Source of the DNA: Girardinichthys multiradiatus
Lineage: Eukaryota; Chordata; Actinopteri; Cyprinodontiformes; Goodeidae
Assembly: GCF_021462225.1 (NCBI RefSeq)
Contig: NC_061797.1
Location: 25,691,093 to 25,755,092 of the forward strand
Direction: 5' to 3'
DNA: 64,000 bases
Positions 12,121-24,072 of this stretch are shown here, in pieces (position 1 is the stretch's first letter; the number at the start of each line of letters is the position of its first letter). Made by a program: the position numbers and the translations under genes. Under the pieces are notes generated by a model, which searched no databases, was not told the DNA's origin, and saw only the letters and a list, made by a program, of their open reading frames with translations.

Positions 12121-15100
12121 AGCGTACCACATATTTATTATATCTACATTTAAATCTCCTCTTGCTTTAAAGAAAAACAACATTGTATAAGATCCAATGC
12201 TGGTATTTACAAAAACAGTTAATAAGAAGTTGCTACTAAAAAAAAAAAGAACATCAAATATAACCGATGCAGAAAAGAAACAGCAAATGTGAACAGCATG
12301 CACAGGTTTAACATTATCTGCAAGACAGTACTAATCCGATCAGATTTAGCTTTCTTGTTGTATCCAGTGTAGCCCTTAAAATCTTCACAATTGTTGCTAG
12401 ACTCTATACAGTCATGGGAAATAGTTTTTTGAAACTTTTATTTCACTCATTGATACATATTAAGCTTGTTTCTTCACCCATGTCAAAAATGAGCATTCCA
12501 CTCTTATCACTTGTTTGTCATATTGATGCACAGTTAAAATGTCGGCCTTCTTTCATAAAGATACTTAAATGTAACTGCTTGTTCAGCAAACATAATTCTC
12601 TACATGAAAGGTTTCTGTTTCACAAATCCTAATTTGCCCACATCCCATTAAGGGCATATGACTTTGTTTTTATTATGACCCTCCACAATTTCTGGTACAC
12701 TTTGTAAAGAGGGATAAAAAGAATTACAATAGATCTATGTTTTTTTGTTGTTTTTTTGTTTTGGAAAATCCAGCCCTTAATTTGAGGATATTTATTCCAT
12801 TGGGGGAAAATCTCACATTTAGAAATAATTGTTTTCTATAAAATCACCAATGTGCCCCTAAAAATGCTATGAAGTTAATATAAATAAAGCATATTTTTAT
12901 TATTTTTTACTTTGCATTTTTAAGTTGATGAGTGTGTTGGGGACCTTTAATCAGAAATCTTGACTTTTAAAGTTAGGTGGCCACAAGCAAGAAGCTACTT
13001 GCCTAATCTTGTTCATATCTTCAGACAGGGTAATGATTAAAAAGGTTAAACCAACGGGAGCAGAGACAAACAGGGCTGTTTGTCCCTGCAGAGGAAAGTT
13101 AAGAGGATTTTCACAGAGGGAAAATTGGTCCCCCCCCAAAATTGCATCTTTTTCAGACTGATATTATTCTACCTCCAAAACATGGTTAATTTCTTTTAAG
13201 GCTTTTTACCCATATTTCCCATTGGGCCAGTAAAACAAAAATTTACCACAGATTTCTAACAGGACACCTGATTTATTTATTCATTTATAAATTATCGTGA
13301 CTCAGTGACAAAATATTATGAATTTATGTGCATTGTTCTATAAAGAAACACCTACACCATATCTGCAACACAACAGCACAAACATTATTCTTGTAAGTCA
13401 GAAATAAGGTGCCAAATAGCATTAATTATGGCTGCACATAAATAATTAGAATCAGTTAAATGGAGTGAAGTGCACCTGGAGTCAAACACAGGGGTACTGT
13501 TTTTCAGGAGGGTGTCTTAAACTACATTAACTAGAACCTCACCTACAGATCCCCCCGATGATCTACTGAGCCTGTCAGCTAAAGGGTGGGGGTAAGGGGT
13601 GCTTGGTAACAAGTCGGTTAACATGATGAGGAAGCCATACAGATAAATCACAATTCACTCAGGGAGCAGTCACAATCAGGGAATATGTCACACCCAATGA
13701 CATATTCACTGGCTGGCTCTACAGCTCATTTGATAACGCTCTTGCCACGCCATTCATTTCTCTGAAGGATGAAAGGGAGGCTGAAAATGTCATCAGCTCA
13801 CTGAGGCAGGAACGCCAGCGACTCAGAATAAAGAGGGAGGGAGGTGCCTCATAATTAATTAAGTTTTTTAACCCTGCTACAGCCAAACAGACATCTCACT
13901 ATTTTCTGGGGGTCTTTCAATTAGACATGCGTCGTAATTAAATGCTGTGTCACAGTGCTGTTGGAGCTTACCAGATTTATGTCCCAGGATAAGTTACTGC
14001 CATTCATTATGATGACGGATAGCTCAGCTTCAAAGGAATATTGTTAGGATCCCTCTAGGAAAGATGTAGAAATTGTATAATAATAGAAATATCTATTATT
14101 TGTCTCACTTCTCTCTATTGCCACTCTGAAAGCTATTTATTTCAAATCTAAGTTATCAAACCATTGTAAAAAAAAAACATATACTCTTTAATGTCCTTAC
14201 AGATTGTTTATATTTGTTATCTAGATAATAAAACCAAATAGTTTTATGTCTTTAGACACATATATGCATGTGTAGTTATATAAACAGCATTTTATTCAAA
14301 ATATGGGTTAAAAATTGTCTCACTTAACTTAAGAAAACAACAACAAGCAACCATCTTATTATATTGCAAACACCACACAAAAAAAGTTAACCATAAAACA
14401 GAAAGAGACAAGCTCCGATGTACTCTAGTCTTAACAAGTGGCTTAATGTGAAGGCAGAGATGCGTGTAAATATGGCAGAAAAACAGAAAAGTCAGAGCCA
14501 CCCATTCACAAATGTCTTTAGGTCATGAAGTTGTCATCTTTACAGCACAACTTTTGTGTTAGATGTATTTTGAAGTCTGAGATTCAAACCTTGCTGCAGA
14601 AAAAACAGTGGTCTTCACTGGTGACTGTGTCTGCATAGCCTGGGATCACACATGCTGGTTTGTTTCTATTGATAGTTACTTTGCTTATCCAAATTGAAGC
14701 AAGGTGCCTTGTTTATTTATTCATTTGAAAATAAAGGCATAAAAAGACACAATACTTGTATTTCGTTTGTCAACTTGTACTTGGCTTGTACCATGTGAAT
14801 AAAACTGAACAAAATAGGATATTTGCCCTTTTTGTTTAGTGTAGTTCTTTATTTTCTTAGTCTTTGCAGTAGTGTTGTTTTTGCATTGTAGGATATGCAC
14901 AGAAACAAAACATTGTATCTTGTATGTGTTCTTTAAATTTGGACAATCTTCAGAAACAGAGCAAAAATCTAGTTGTGTTTGTGCAGCAAAATACCTCATT
15001 AGCCTTTTAATCTCTCCCCAACTTTGCTGCAATTTTCCCTATGATAGCTTTACAGCTTTAAAGATGAACTATAGATCCGTAAGTCAAACTAAGTCACACT

Positions 15101-16095
15101 AATAAATTTGTCCTTAAAGAGAAACCTTCCTACTAAGCAACACTATTCACTGTTTTGGTCTTATCTGTAATGTGTGGTCAAACTCTAGCTGGATCAAAAT
15201 AATCTCAAGAAGAAGCTAAAGTTATTTATCATACTACTATCATAATCAATTCCACCATACGTAGAGATCAGAGTGTTTTGGTTTTCTAGGAGAATCGGGG
15301 CCTCCAGGTGGGGCAAAACCCTCCATATTGCATGTATAGACATGTTGCGTAGACCTTGGGGATGGTTGTGAATTTTTGGGGATGCAGCTCAAATCCAAAA
15401 TCTTTTTGTTGATCTTTTTCTGCCTTAAGTGCTTTAGTGTGACCAGCGCATAGTAATTATTGAAAAAATACTGATTTGATATTTTTCTGATGGATTCCCT
15501 CTGATGGCACTTACAAAGATATGGCAACTGAACACTTTGCCAGGTTCAAATTGCCTTACAGGATGGCAGCTTTGTGATGCACAGAGATCCCTCCAGAAAA
15601 CGCACTTACTAGCTTTCTCTCAAGTAAGCTCAAGTTCTTTGCTCTTTCCCCTCTGTCTCTTTACAGCTGTCATGGCCTGCCCAGTCCGCAGCCGGAACTA
15701 AAATGGCTTTTTGTGCAATTCCTTTGCTACACACAATGTGTAAAAGGGGAATGTCTAATTTTCCCAATGTGCTAGGGCCAGGACCGCGTTGAAGAGGATG
15801 TGGGCTGTTGGGCTAGAGCCAGTTATGGTGCCCTACAACAATTTTCTTTTACTTGATTGATGGTTAAGCCTATACATTGGTGGACATGAACTGGTGCATG
15901 GTTGGTTTAACATGTTCCCTGTCAGACGGCTCGGTGTTTTTCCCGAAAAGATGTGGCCTACACCGAAATGGAGGAGTGCTGCAGCCTTTCTTAAAATGAC
16001 TTCATCCATGCAAAAACAATGAACCAAATGTTATTGTTACTATCCTAGGCCTATTTGTGTTGATGCAGTGCAATTGCTGCACTTGAATTTTGCAG
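12121..16095. other. Unique DNA with a candidate conserved non-coding block (13440-14050)
   Basis: No gene is recognised. The segment 13440-14050 has mixed composition and words such as CATAATTAATTAAG, TTCAATTAGAC and TCGTAATTAAATGC that resemble homeodomain sites, with no repeat features. Elsewhere the region is A/T-rich; frames such as 14721-15032 minus (103 codons) and 15246-15527 minus (93 codons) have no recognisable motif. Confidence 0.25.
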
Positions 16096-16264
16096 TTCAT
16101 TTATTTGCTTCAGCTCATCCAGGATCAGGTCATGGGGGCAGCGGCCTCAGCAGAGACGCCTAGACTTCCCTCTTCCCAAATCCTCCTTCAGCTCCTCTGG
16201 GGGAAGCCTGAGGCGTTCCCAGGCCAGCCAAGAGACAGCCATCCCCTGGGCCTCCCACCGGTGG
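16096..16264 (-). mobile_element. Rex3/RTE-type LINE 3' end fragment
   Basis: Minus-strand bases match the last codons and tail of the LINE at 24035-26725: the equivalent of the RRPRGWP, SRLAW and LLSLLPLRP segments, ending near CATGACCTGATCCTGGATGAG. The short tail here is followed by AAATAAATGAA instead of the GACGAGGACGAG found in the larger copy, so it is a different subfamily. It directly adjoins the repeat at 16265-16860. Confidence 0.7.
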
Positions 16265-16860
16265 GATAGAGAAACAAAAAACACAGGGACAAGCACTAAA
16301 CACATACATTACAGCAACAATGTTACTAAAAAGTATAGAGTACTAATTAATACAAGATGTATTTAGTGGCAACCGCAGCTCAATATTGACTATATCTGTA
16401 TAGCTGTGTATCTGTCAACGGCTGAATCCAAATACCTGTGGATGTATGTGTAGGCGATACATGAGGGGACACCACCCCCCTACAGAGGCCCCACAGAGCC
16501 AGGGGGGCAAGGTCCCGCCAAGCAGCCACCTGGAGAGCTGGCACACACCACAGAACCCAGCCCCAGACACTGAGAACCACCAAAGCACCGTCAGGGAGTG
16601 TGACAGGGGGGAGATAGGCCCCCATTTAATGGGGGCCTAAGATGAACTAGGAGAAGGGACAGCCTAAGAGCCATTCTGACAGAAAAAAGGGAAAAACAGT
16701 CACAATTCCATGTTACCACCCTCATCCATACACATACAAACACTGAGACCCACACACCCAACATAAAAACACACAAAAATAGATGCTGTACACTCTCCAT
16801 ACACACTCCATTCTCCCAGGTCCAGGTACTGATACCCCGGAGGGACAACCAGCCGTTGGA
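16265..16860 (-). repeat. Unclassified interspersed repeat family X, copy 1
   Basis: Read on the minus strand, this matches the plus-strand repeat at 47036-48595 over long stretches: the block around GTACCTGGACCTGGGAGAAT, the TGTGTGGGT-rich block, CATCTTAGGCCCCCATTAAA, the CACACTCCCTGACGG block and the end around TAGTAACATTGTTGCTG. It is G/T-rich on the sense strand. Overlapping frames of 80-85 codons occur, but nothing resembles a known protein. The 3' side runs straight into the Rex3-type tail at 16096-16264. Confidence 0.6.
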
Positions 16861-16927
16861 CTAAAAAGGTGGTCCTCTTCATTTTGAGGTGGAGACAGGT
16901 AGACTGCTTGGACCAATCCAGACTCTT

Positions 16928-17122
16928 TATTAGGTACACCATGCTAGTACCAAGTTGGACCCCCTTTTGCCATCAGAACTGCCTTAATCCTTCGTGGCAT
17001 ATGTTCAAAAAGGTACTGGAAACATTCCTCAGAGGGTTTGGTCCATATTGACATGATAGCATCACACAGATGCACCAGATTTGCAGATAGCATAGATAAA
17101 GTGGCCGGTGAGTGTATAACAT
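16928..17122 (-). mobile_element. Deleted Tc1-like element
   Basis: The left end is CTTTATTAGGTACACC and the right end is ATAAAGTGGCCGGTGAGTGT, the inverted ends of a very common vertebrate Tc1-like family. Between them lies only the 3' part of the transposase gene on the minus strand, about 150 bp. Its inner part is the inverted counterpart of 17380-17535. Confidence 0.7.
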
Positions 17123-17545
17123 CTACAAAAGCAGTCCTAGTTTGTGAAGGCGTAATTTTCTTCAGATCTGTGGTTAGTCATAGCTAAAGGTTAGTTTTCA
17201 GACACTCCAGTGCTATGTCATAAAGCACGAATCATCTCAGACTGGTTTCTTGAACATGACAATGGGTTCACTGTACTCAAATGGCCTCCACAGTCACCAG
17301 ATCTCAATCCAATAGAGCACCTTTGGGGTGTGGTGGAACGGGAGATTCACATCATGGATGTGCAGCCGACAAATCTGTAGCATCTGTGTGATGCTATCAT
17401 GTCAATATGGACCAAACTCTCTGAGGAATGTTTCCAGTACCTTGTTGAATCTATACCGTGAAGGATTAAAGCAGTTCTGAAGGCAAAAGGGGGTCCAACC
17501 CAGTTCTAGCAAGGTGTACCTAATAAAGTGGCCAGTGGGTGTATA
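17123..17545 (+). pseudogene. Tc1-like transposase C-terminal remnant with right terminal repeat
   Basis: The plus strand reads SRIISDWF-like sequence, EHDNGFTVLKWPPQSPDLNP, IEHLWGVVEREIHIMD, then a stop, then DAIMSIWTKLSEECFQYLVE and KAVLKAKGGP, followed by the terminal AGGTGTACCTAATAAAGTGG. This is the DDE-family cut-and-paste transposase; the final catalytic glutamate falls in NPIEHLW. The N-terminal DNA-binding domain and the earlier aspartates are missing, so no activity is possible. Together with 16928-17122 it forms a large imperfect inverted repeat. Confidence 0.85.
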
Positions 17546-19647
17546 CTATTAAAGCAACAATGAAGTGGAGTATATAAAGAAAAAAACAAGAAAAACACAG
17601 CAGGAGAAGAGGCTCATCCATGGCACCAGTAACACAAGAACCACAGAATTGTTTTGGTATGCTGTTTCAATTTGGGTCATGTTCAGCAGTATTAAAGGAA
17701 AAAAAACACAAGGCTGATGATCAGGTTTGAGAGGTATGCTATCAGACATTCACAAATAAGTGCTAAAGACTGCTCTTTTTCATGGCATGCTTAAACATGC
17801 TCATCGTAACATTACAACACAACTTGTCAAAAGCATAAGATTGCTTTAATTTCATAAATGCATGTATAGTTTGTCAATTCAAAATTATTTTAACCAGAGT
17901 CCTGATTCTCATTTGCCTTTACTTCTGTACAGCTTAGTTAAAAAGCACAGTTTGAGTGCTTTTTGCCTTCCTGGTGGGATTCTCACAGTAATTGCTCCAC
18001 ACTATTATATATTTGGCCATCTGGGGATCCACACAATGAATTTTGTTGTAATTTCCCCTGTCATGGGGGCGATGAATGTTCTACGCTTTCTTTTTTCTTT
18101 TACTTGTTTCCTTCATGTAGACAGCAATTTACATGGAGACATTAATGTAACTGTCATGTTCTATCAAAGGGCATTGAAGCAGAACTACTAAAAGACAGGC
18201 AAGCCATAGCACTGATGGTCAGGGCCACAAAAGATTGACGAGCATTACAAAGTTAATGGAATTAAGTCAACAATTTCTCCATCTACTAAAGAAGAGACGA
18301 AAAGGAAAAAGGAATGAATGTAAAATAACGCTTCACTTAGAAATAAAAGTTGAAAATATGGCACTCCAGAAGCATTTGGAAATGTAATGTGTATGGAAGG
18401 GAAGAGAGGCACAGGCATAAAAATGATTTGCCTGCAGCATCGGCTTTCTGTGTATTTCCAGTCTTTGCCTTATTGTTGTCCATCTATCAAAAAATGCATC
18501 CATAAATGGACTAGTCAGGTTAGTTTAAGCTAAAACAATAATCGCGTAATAAATTGCTTGTAAAGCCGTTAGGTTGCATTTTCCTCTGAACACTGAGCTT
18601 TTTCTCTGGGTCATTTAATGTCTGAGATCAAGAGGTCACAAGAGAAGTGGAAATACAGTGAAAAGGCTTTGGGAGTAACAACAGCGAAACGAGGTCTTGT
18701 AGCACTGTGGTACAAGACCTTGTACCACAGTGCTACACAGTGTACACAGTGCTGCTCCTTTTTCACCAGGGATCAGAACAAAACAAGCCAACACTAAATG
18801 GAAGGTCTCTGTTTTTTCACACCTCCTCCTGCTCAATATATAGGTCTAAACATTATTGAAAAGTAAAAACTGTTTCTGAGTTTTGGACAAATAAGTAATA
18901 GAAAAAAACAAAACTAAAAAGAAAATGATGAAAAAAACTACTTATAAATAATCATGTTTACAACACCAATATATTGCTTGTTTAAATCAAAATTAAATCT
19001 AATTTGGATAAATTACATTTTTGCGTTTGGTTGAAGCCAGTTCAACATTTTGCACATCTATCTATCAGCAACACATAATGTCTCAGGCTTCTAACTCTTC
19101 TGTCATTAATATTTCATTAATGCCTTCTTCATTAATTCATTTTTTTTTCAGGTTTGATCTTAATTGCATGCTATGGTTTTGATTTGGGTCACAGCTCAGA
19201 TCAATTAACTAATTTCTGCAAGCAAATATATACAGAAGCACAGCAAGGTAATTATTTTTAAAGACAAATAACAAAGACTCAAGTAATTGTGCCCCAGAAT
19301 AAACGTACGTACAGACGTACAAATAAGGTAATAATAACAAACGTTATAGGGAGTCCTTCAACAAACTTTGTTTTAAGTGAATCCTGTGTTTGTGGTAATT
19401 GAATTAGTACTACTAATTTGCAATTATGACATGATCACAGGCATAATGAAACAAACAAAAGATTACACTGACTGTCATATCAGAAAAGGTTGAATTCGAT
19501 CAGAATTTAAGAATTTATATGTATTCAATCAACAGATTTGATTCTGATGTATTGGCATTTATTTCTCTTTCAAAATGACAGCATGCTGTCTATAATGGTC
19601 GATAGTTTAGTGTGAAATGCTTTTTACTGGTATCTCCCTTGGTACAA
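17546..19647. other. Unique DNA, no gene; holds one perfect hairpin
   Basis: No coding block is recognised. The interval 17960-18180 has open frames on two phases (109 and 60 codons) without known motifs and might be conserved non-coding sequence. The remainder is A/T-rich. Confidence 0.3.
18700..18735. repeat. Perfect 17-bp inverted repeat with 2-nt loop
   Basis: TAGCACTGTGGTACAAG at 18700-18716 is followed, after AC, by its exact reverse complement at 18719-18735. It would form a strong hairpin in single-stranded DNA or RNA. No repeat family is evident. Confidence 0.85.
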
Positions 19648-20700
19648 ATAGAATCAGAATCAGAATCAGCTTTATTGCCAAGTTCGTACATAAAAACAAG
19701 GAATTTGCCTCCGGTACACTTTGCTCTTTTGTTCTGTTTTTGCATTACAGAATATACAGATTTACAATTTACAATTTACAATGTACAATATACAATGTAC
19801 AATGCAATATTCTGCATTACAGAATATAGAAATTTACAATTTACAATGTACAATATACACATATCTAATAAAAAAGGTGCATTTGCAACATCTGTATGCT
19901 TTTGTTCTGTACTCTATTAAATGTTCATCAGAGAAACAGCCTGGGGGAAGAAACTGTCTTTGTGGCGGCTGGTTTTAGTGAACAGTGCTCTGTAGCGGCG
20001 GCCTGAAGGTAAAACTCTAAACAGTTTATGTGCAGGGTGTGTGGGGTCTGCAGAGATTTTGGCAGCTCTTTTCTTGACCCTAGACCTGTATAAGTCCTGG
20101 ATTGGAGGGAAGGTCAGCCCTGATTATTCTCTCTGCAGTCCTGATTATTCGTTGCAGTCTGGACCTGTCCTGTTTTGTGGATGTGCCAAACAACACTGAG
20201 ATGGATGAAGACAAGACAAACTGAATGATGGCAGTGTAGAAGATGACCAGCAGCTCCTGTGGAAGGTTGAACTTCTTGAGTTGCCTCAGGAAGTACAGTC
20301 TCTGCTGGGCCTTCTTTCGAACAGTGTCTATGTGTGAAGGCCATCTCAGGTCCTCAGAGACGTTGGTTCCTAAGAACCTGAAGTGGTCCACGGCCGATAC
20401 AGTGTTGTTGAGGATGGTGAGGGGGGTGTATGGGGGTGGTGTTCTCCGAAAGTCCACCACCATTTCCACAGTCTTGAGTGGGTTCAGTTCAAGGTAGTTC
20501 TGACCGCACCAGTGTACCAGCCGATCCACCTGCTGTCTGTATGCAGACTCATCACCGTCCTGGATCAGTCCAATGACAGTGGTGTCGTCTGCAAACTTAA
20601 GGAGTTTCACGGATGAGTCTGATGAGGTGCAGTCATTTGTGTACAGAGAGAAGAGGAGTGGGGATAGAACACACCCCTGGGGGGCACCAGTACTTATTGA
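19648..20700 (-). mobile_element. CR1/L2-group LINE, 5'-truncated 3' half
   Basis: On the minus strand this runs from APQGCVLSP (about 20690), through the catalytic KFADDTTVIGLI (about 20565-20600), to the C-terminus and a 3' untranslated region. It ends in CAATAAAGCTGATTC and a short run of GATTCT units at 19648-19667. The tail's microsatellite-like repeats and the abrupt 5' end near 20700 fit truncated target-primed insertion. The 3' part of the gene is broken: after RADLPSNPGLIQV the frame shifts. A 70-bp tandem duplication occurs in the 3' untranslated region (19745-19865). Confidence 0.85.
20080..20610 (-). pseudogene. LINE reverse transcriptase, catalytic palm to thumb
   Basis: 176 codons contain FADDTTVIGLIQDGDESAY near the start, then LVHWCGQNYLELNPLKT, VEMVVDFRR, FRFLGTNVS, KKAQQRLYFLRQLKKF and SRLQRIIRTAERIIRADLP. 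The methionine at the start is incidental because the protein is truncated upstream. The related copy at 5640-6335 carries the missing C-terminal part. Confidence 0.85.
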
Positions 20701-21818
20701 TCTGGATCGGGAATAGTGGAGGCAATGAAACCAGTTAGATCTTGTTTATTGTTGTGGAGACTGGGGAGTTTCCCGAGGACTTTGACACTCTGATAGAGGT
20801 TGTCTTTTCAGTTTTGGGTCTAACACTGAAGCAACAAAACAAGCATGCAGACTTTTTTATGTTACCATAGGTCATAATTTATTGTGCAAAGATTAGTCAC
20901 CAACAGTTATACTACCACAAGGGGCCGCACAAGTTTGGTGGCCCATAGGCACTTAATGGCAGTTTCATTAAGTATAGGCTAAACCAGAAACAAAAGCAAT
21001 GATATGAAATAATCAAAATAAAATAATTAATAGGCTATAAAGAAGTGGTGTGAGGAAAACAAATAGACTTCTCAGTGGTACAAAATAGCTTTTTATAACT
21101 CTATGCAGATCTTAAAGGAGTTCCTGCTTCTTTTATTGTTTTTTTACATAAAAATATTAATGCATTTAACTGGTTCAAGGCTGAAAATGTGACTATATCC
21201 ACTAAATAAATGTTTGGAAACAATGCATAGTATCTAAATGCTATAGCATCAACACCATCCTAAGTATTGCTTAATGTGGATGTTTTGTACAAAAATAAAA
21301 TTAGAGAAATTCACAAGATCAAGTTACTGTTTGCCTCTCTTGTTTGTTCACAGTGACAAGAGACACTGCACTGCCAACCCAGAGTACTATTTTAGGATTA
21401 AATGCCAGTGTCTAAGTTAGAGGTACAATAAGTGGAATAAATCTTTTTTTTTTACTCTACCATCCTCAATATTCACATCAATATTCAAGTCAATTCAACC
21501 CTATTTTTTGCATCCATCTTTTTACCTTTCACACAAAACAGCAAGGGAAAAAGTCCACCTTAAACGTGCTAAGTCAAACAAACCAGCTATGTGTTATAAA
21601 ATGTTATAAAAAATTGTTTTGTGCACACATTCACAAAAGCCCCTTCAGAAGTGGCTTTTTTGTTTTTTGTGAACTTTACACCAAATGAAAACAAGTTTCT
21701 ACTTTTATGAAGTTGTTGCAAGTTTAAATGTCATTTTATTCCAGCAGCAAAACAACTATAAAACCTTTACAGCAAACATTTAGCTGCTTCATGCAAAAAT
21801 TGTTTCCACTGCATGTAA
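20701..21818. other. AT-rich unique DNA, nothing recognised
   Basis: No frame of 60 codons or more lies wholly in this stretch, and I see no repeat ends. Confidence 0.5.
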
Positions 21819-22270
21819 CTATAGTTAAACCCAAAATTAATTATACCCCTGGCATATTTCGATTTTATTTATTTCTATTCAACCAATGTTTTGTTTTTTT
21901 TACTGATAATGAGACAGATATTTCTCAAAAGATAATAAGACAGTGTTTTGAAAAACATATATTTTTTTACTGTTTAGTAAAATATGCATGTTAAAAAACA
22001 TTCATACCCTTCCCATTAACCAATAAAAAAATCTTCATTTGCATAACAGCAATAAAACCCTTGCTATAATTTGTATGTTTCTACTAGGTTTTGATTATTT
22101 TTGTTTGGTAAATAGCTCCAAGTCTGTGAGGTGAGAAGGCAACTTTTCCATCACCTTAATCTTTATCTCTCTTCATTGATTCTCTTCAAGATTAAACTCA
22201 GAACTCTAGCTGGGCTCTTCCAAAACTTAAACATTAGTTCCAGTCAGAAGAGACATATTTAAACTGAAAG
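21819..22270 (-). mobile_element. Decayed Tc1-like element, left end and transposase-flanking part
   Basis: CTATAGTTAAACCCAAAATT followed by ATTATACCCCTGGCA matches the left end of the element at 26969-27340. TTTCTCAAAAGATAATAAGAC, CATTCATACCC, GCATAACAGCAATAAAACCC and AGCTCCAAGTCTGTGAG are successive landmarks of that family. The transposase coding strand would be minus, but it is too decayed to read. Confidence 0.6.
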
Positions 22271-22339
22271 ACTTGTAAAACAAATCTTCCAGGTTTATGA
22301 ATACATTTTGGCTTAACTGAAACTAATGAATAAAATCAG

Positions 22340-22985
22340 GCTTGTTGAAGATCACTTGAGGGGTCCCACAAGGTTCTATACTAGGTGCTAAAGTTGTTTA
22401 TTTTGTAAATCAAATATATGTGTAATGTATCAAAGTTGATCAAATCTGTTTTGTATGCTGATGACACATACATATTTGTTTTGGGGGGAAAAAATGGACT
22501 TGCTTATAAAAACATGTGTTTGATGTAAATAAATTTTTAATTAATTAAAAAGAAACTTAACATATAAAATTAAGAACTCAAAGTCCAGAGATTTAAAAAA
22601 CTATAATAGAAAACATAGAAACTAAACGTATTTATGGACAAATACATTTTCAGAAGCCATTAGTAATAACACGTTTTGTTACTAACCAAATGCAATTTTA
22701 GTTGTGACAGAAATCTTATAGTCTATTGAAATATTACATAAAGTAAAACAAAAATATAAGTTTAAGTTCATTATGCACATTGATTCAAATGCTCATGTTC
22801 TATTTAAATGAACTGTCCATGCCTGGGGAAATACATATAAAACAAACAAGGCCAGCAATGTTGTTTAATAAAACATACTATAGTTTTCTCAAAAGCAAAC
22901 TATTTATAATTACCAGTACCTTAAAGTTTTTATTATTAGTAGATTTCCACATATACATACAATGACTGTGACAACTCACACAACA
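22340..22985 (+). mobile_element. Strongly decayed LINE reverse transcriptase remnant
   Basis: Traces of three reverse transcriptase blocks occur in the right order on the plus strand. They are GVPQGSILG-like (about 22358-22385), LYADDTYIFV-like (about 22450-22480), and TVHAWGNTYKTN followed by YYSFLKSKLF and TLKFLLLVDF (22815-22955). Frames shift between them. The family is probably of the L2/CR1/jockey group; the last block is typical of its C-terminal region. Confidence 0.6.
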
Positions 22986-22989
22986 ATTT

Positions 22990-24034
22990 ATCCTTATTTT
23001 GATTGTTCTGCTTTGTTTGTCTGATTGTGCACCATAATTGTAAGGCATACCTTTTGAAGGAATTCTGAATATGTGCTGTATAATTGAGGCTATTTGGAAG
23101 GAAAATGCCTTTCATTTCTAATCAAAACCGCTGTAGTCTATTTATTTTCTTCTCATCAAAAATGTTGTTTGATGTGAATAAATGTGACTTAAAAGAATCA
23201 ACAAATAATTGTGTTTTAAATTCCTAAATACCTTGTAGACCTGAAGAACATTCAGTAAGTTCAGAGCTCATTATTCTACAATTGCCACTGTTTATCACAT
23301 GCCTGTGCTTATGTTTCTATGCAGAAATCATACTCAGTAACTATATAAGATATTCATTAATTTATCCAAAGGGGAGGGAAATCAGAGCAAAGAAGCGCTA
23401 GTCTTTTTAGTTGTATTCAGAGTGAACTTCTTTGAACACGGAACCTAAATGTATTTTAGTGATTTATTCAAAGTCAAGCATAACAAACAAAGCATACTTT
23501 CTTCATGAAATTCAATACAACCGAGTGCATGTCATAAAGGTGACATTCCTGACTTCAAAAGCATATGGTTAGAGATGAAAACAGGAATAAGGGGGTGGAG
23601 GGCATGATTAACAGCAGCCCACTTGAATTCTTTCCCTGTCGCATGAGCTGCATATACATAACATCAGTCACCTTCCTATCGCCTAATTAACTCCTTCACT
23701 TTCACACAACAAAGTAGCAGCTACTTCAAACTGTGCTGTTTGACTGATTTGACAGAAATGCTTTTATGAGTATTTTATATTGAAAAGTGAATTGGATGAT
23801 TCAACATACATTACTAATAGCCATCAAACACATAAACGGCTTCTTCTACCTTTTCTTTATGGAATGATTAAAAGCTGTTGGTTGGTTTGGGAGTAGCATT
23901 CAAACCTTTGTCTGCACCCATGAATTTAGTTTCAGCCAGCAGCAGGTAAAACTATAGCAAATTATAGCTTGAGGGCAGTCTTTGCTGATGTGTGTTTGAT
24001 GCTTTTTTAGACCGTCTACCTGCAGTTTGTAAAC
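22990..24034. other. AT-rich unique DNA, nothing recognised
   Basis: No coding signal is seen. A short block at 23600-23700 with GCATGAGCTGCATATACATA and CGCCTAATTAACTCC could be regulatory but cannot be supported from sequence alone. Confidence 0.4.
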
Positions 24035-24072
24035 GTTAAAGGTTTTCGTACTCGTCCTCGTCGTCTTCCGCT

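Noticed and set aside
12400..12620. TACAGTCATGGGAAATAGTT start considered as the end of a Tc1-like MITE
   Set aside because: Only the first 15 or so bases are suggestive; I found no matching inverted end, so it is not listed as a feature.
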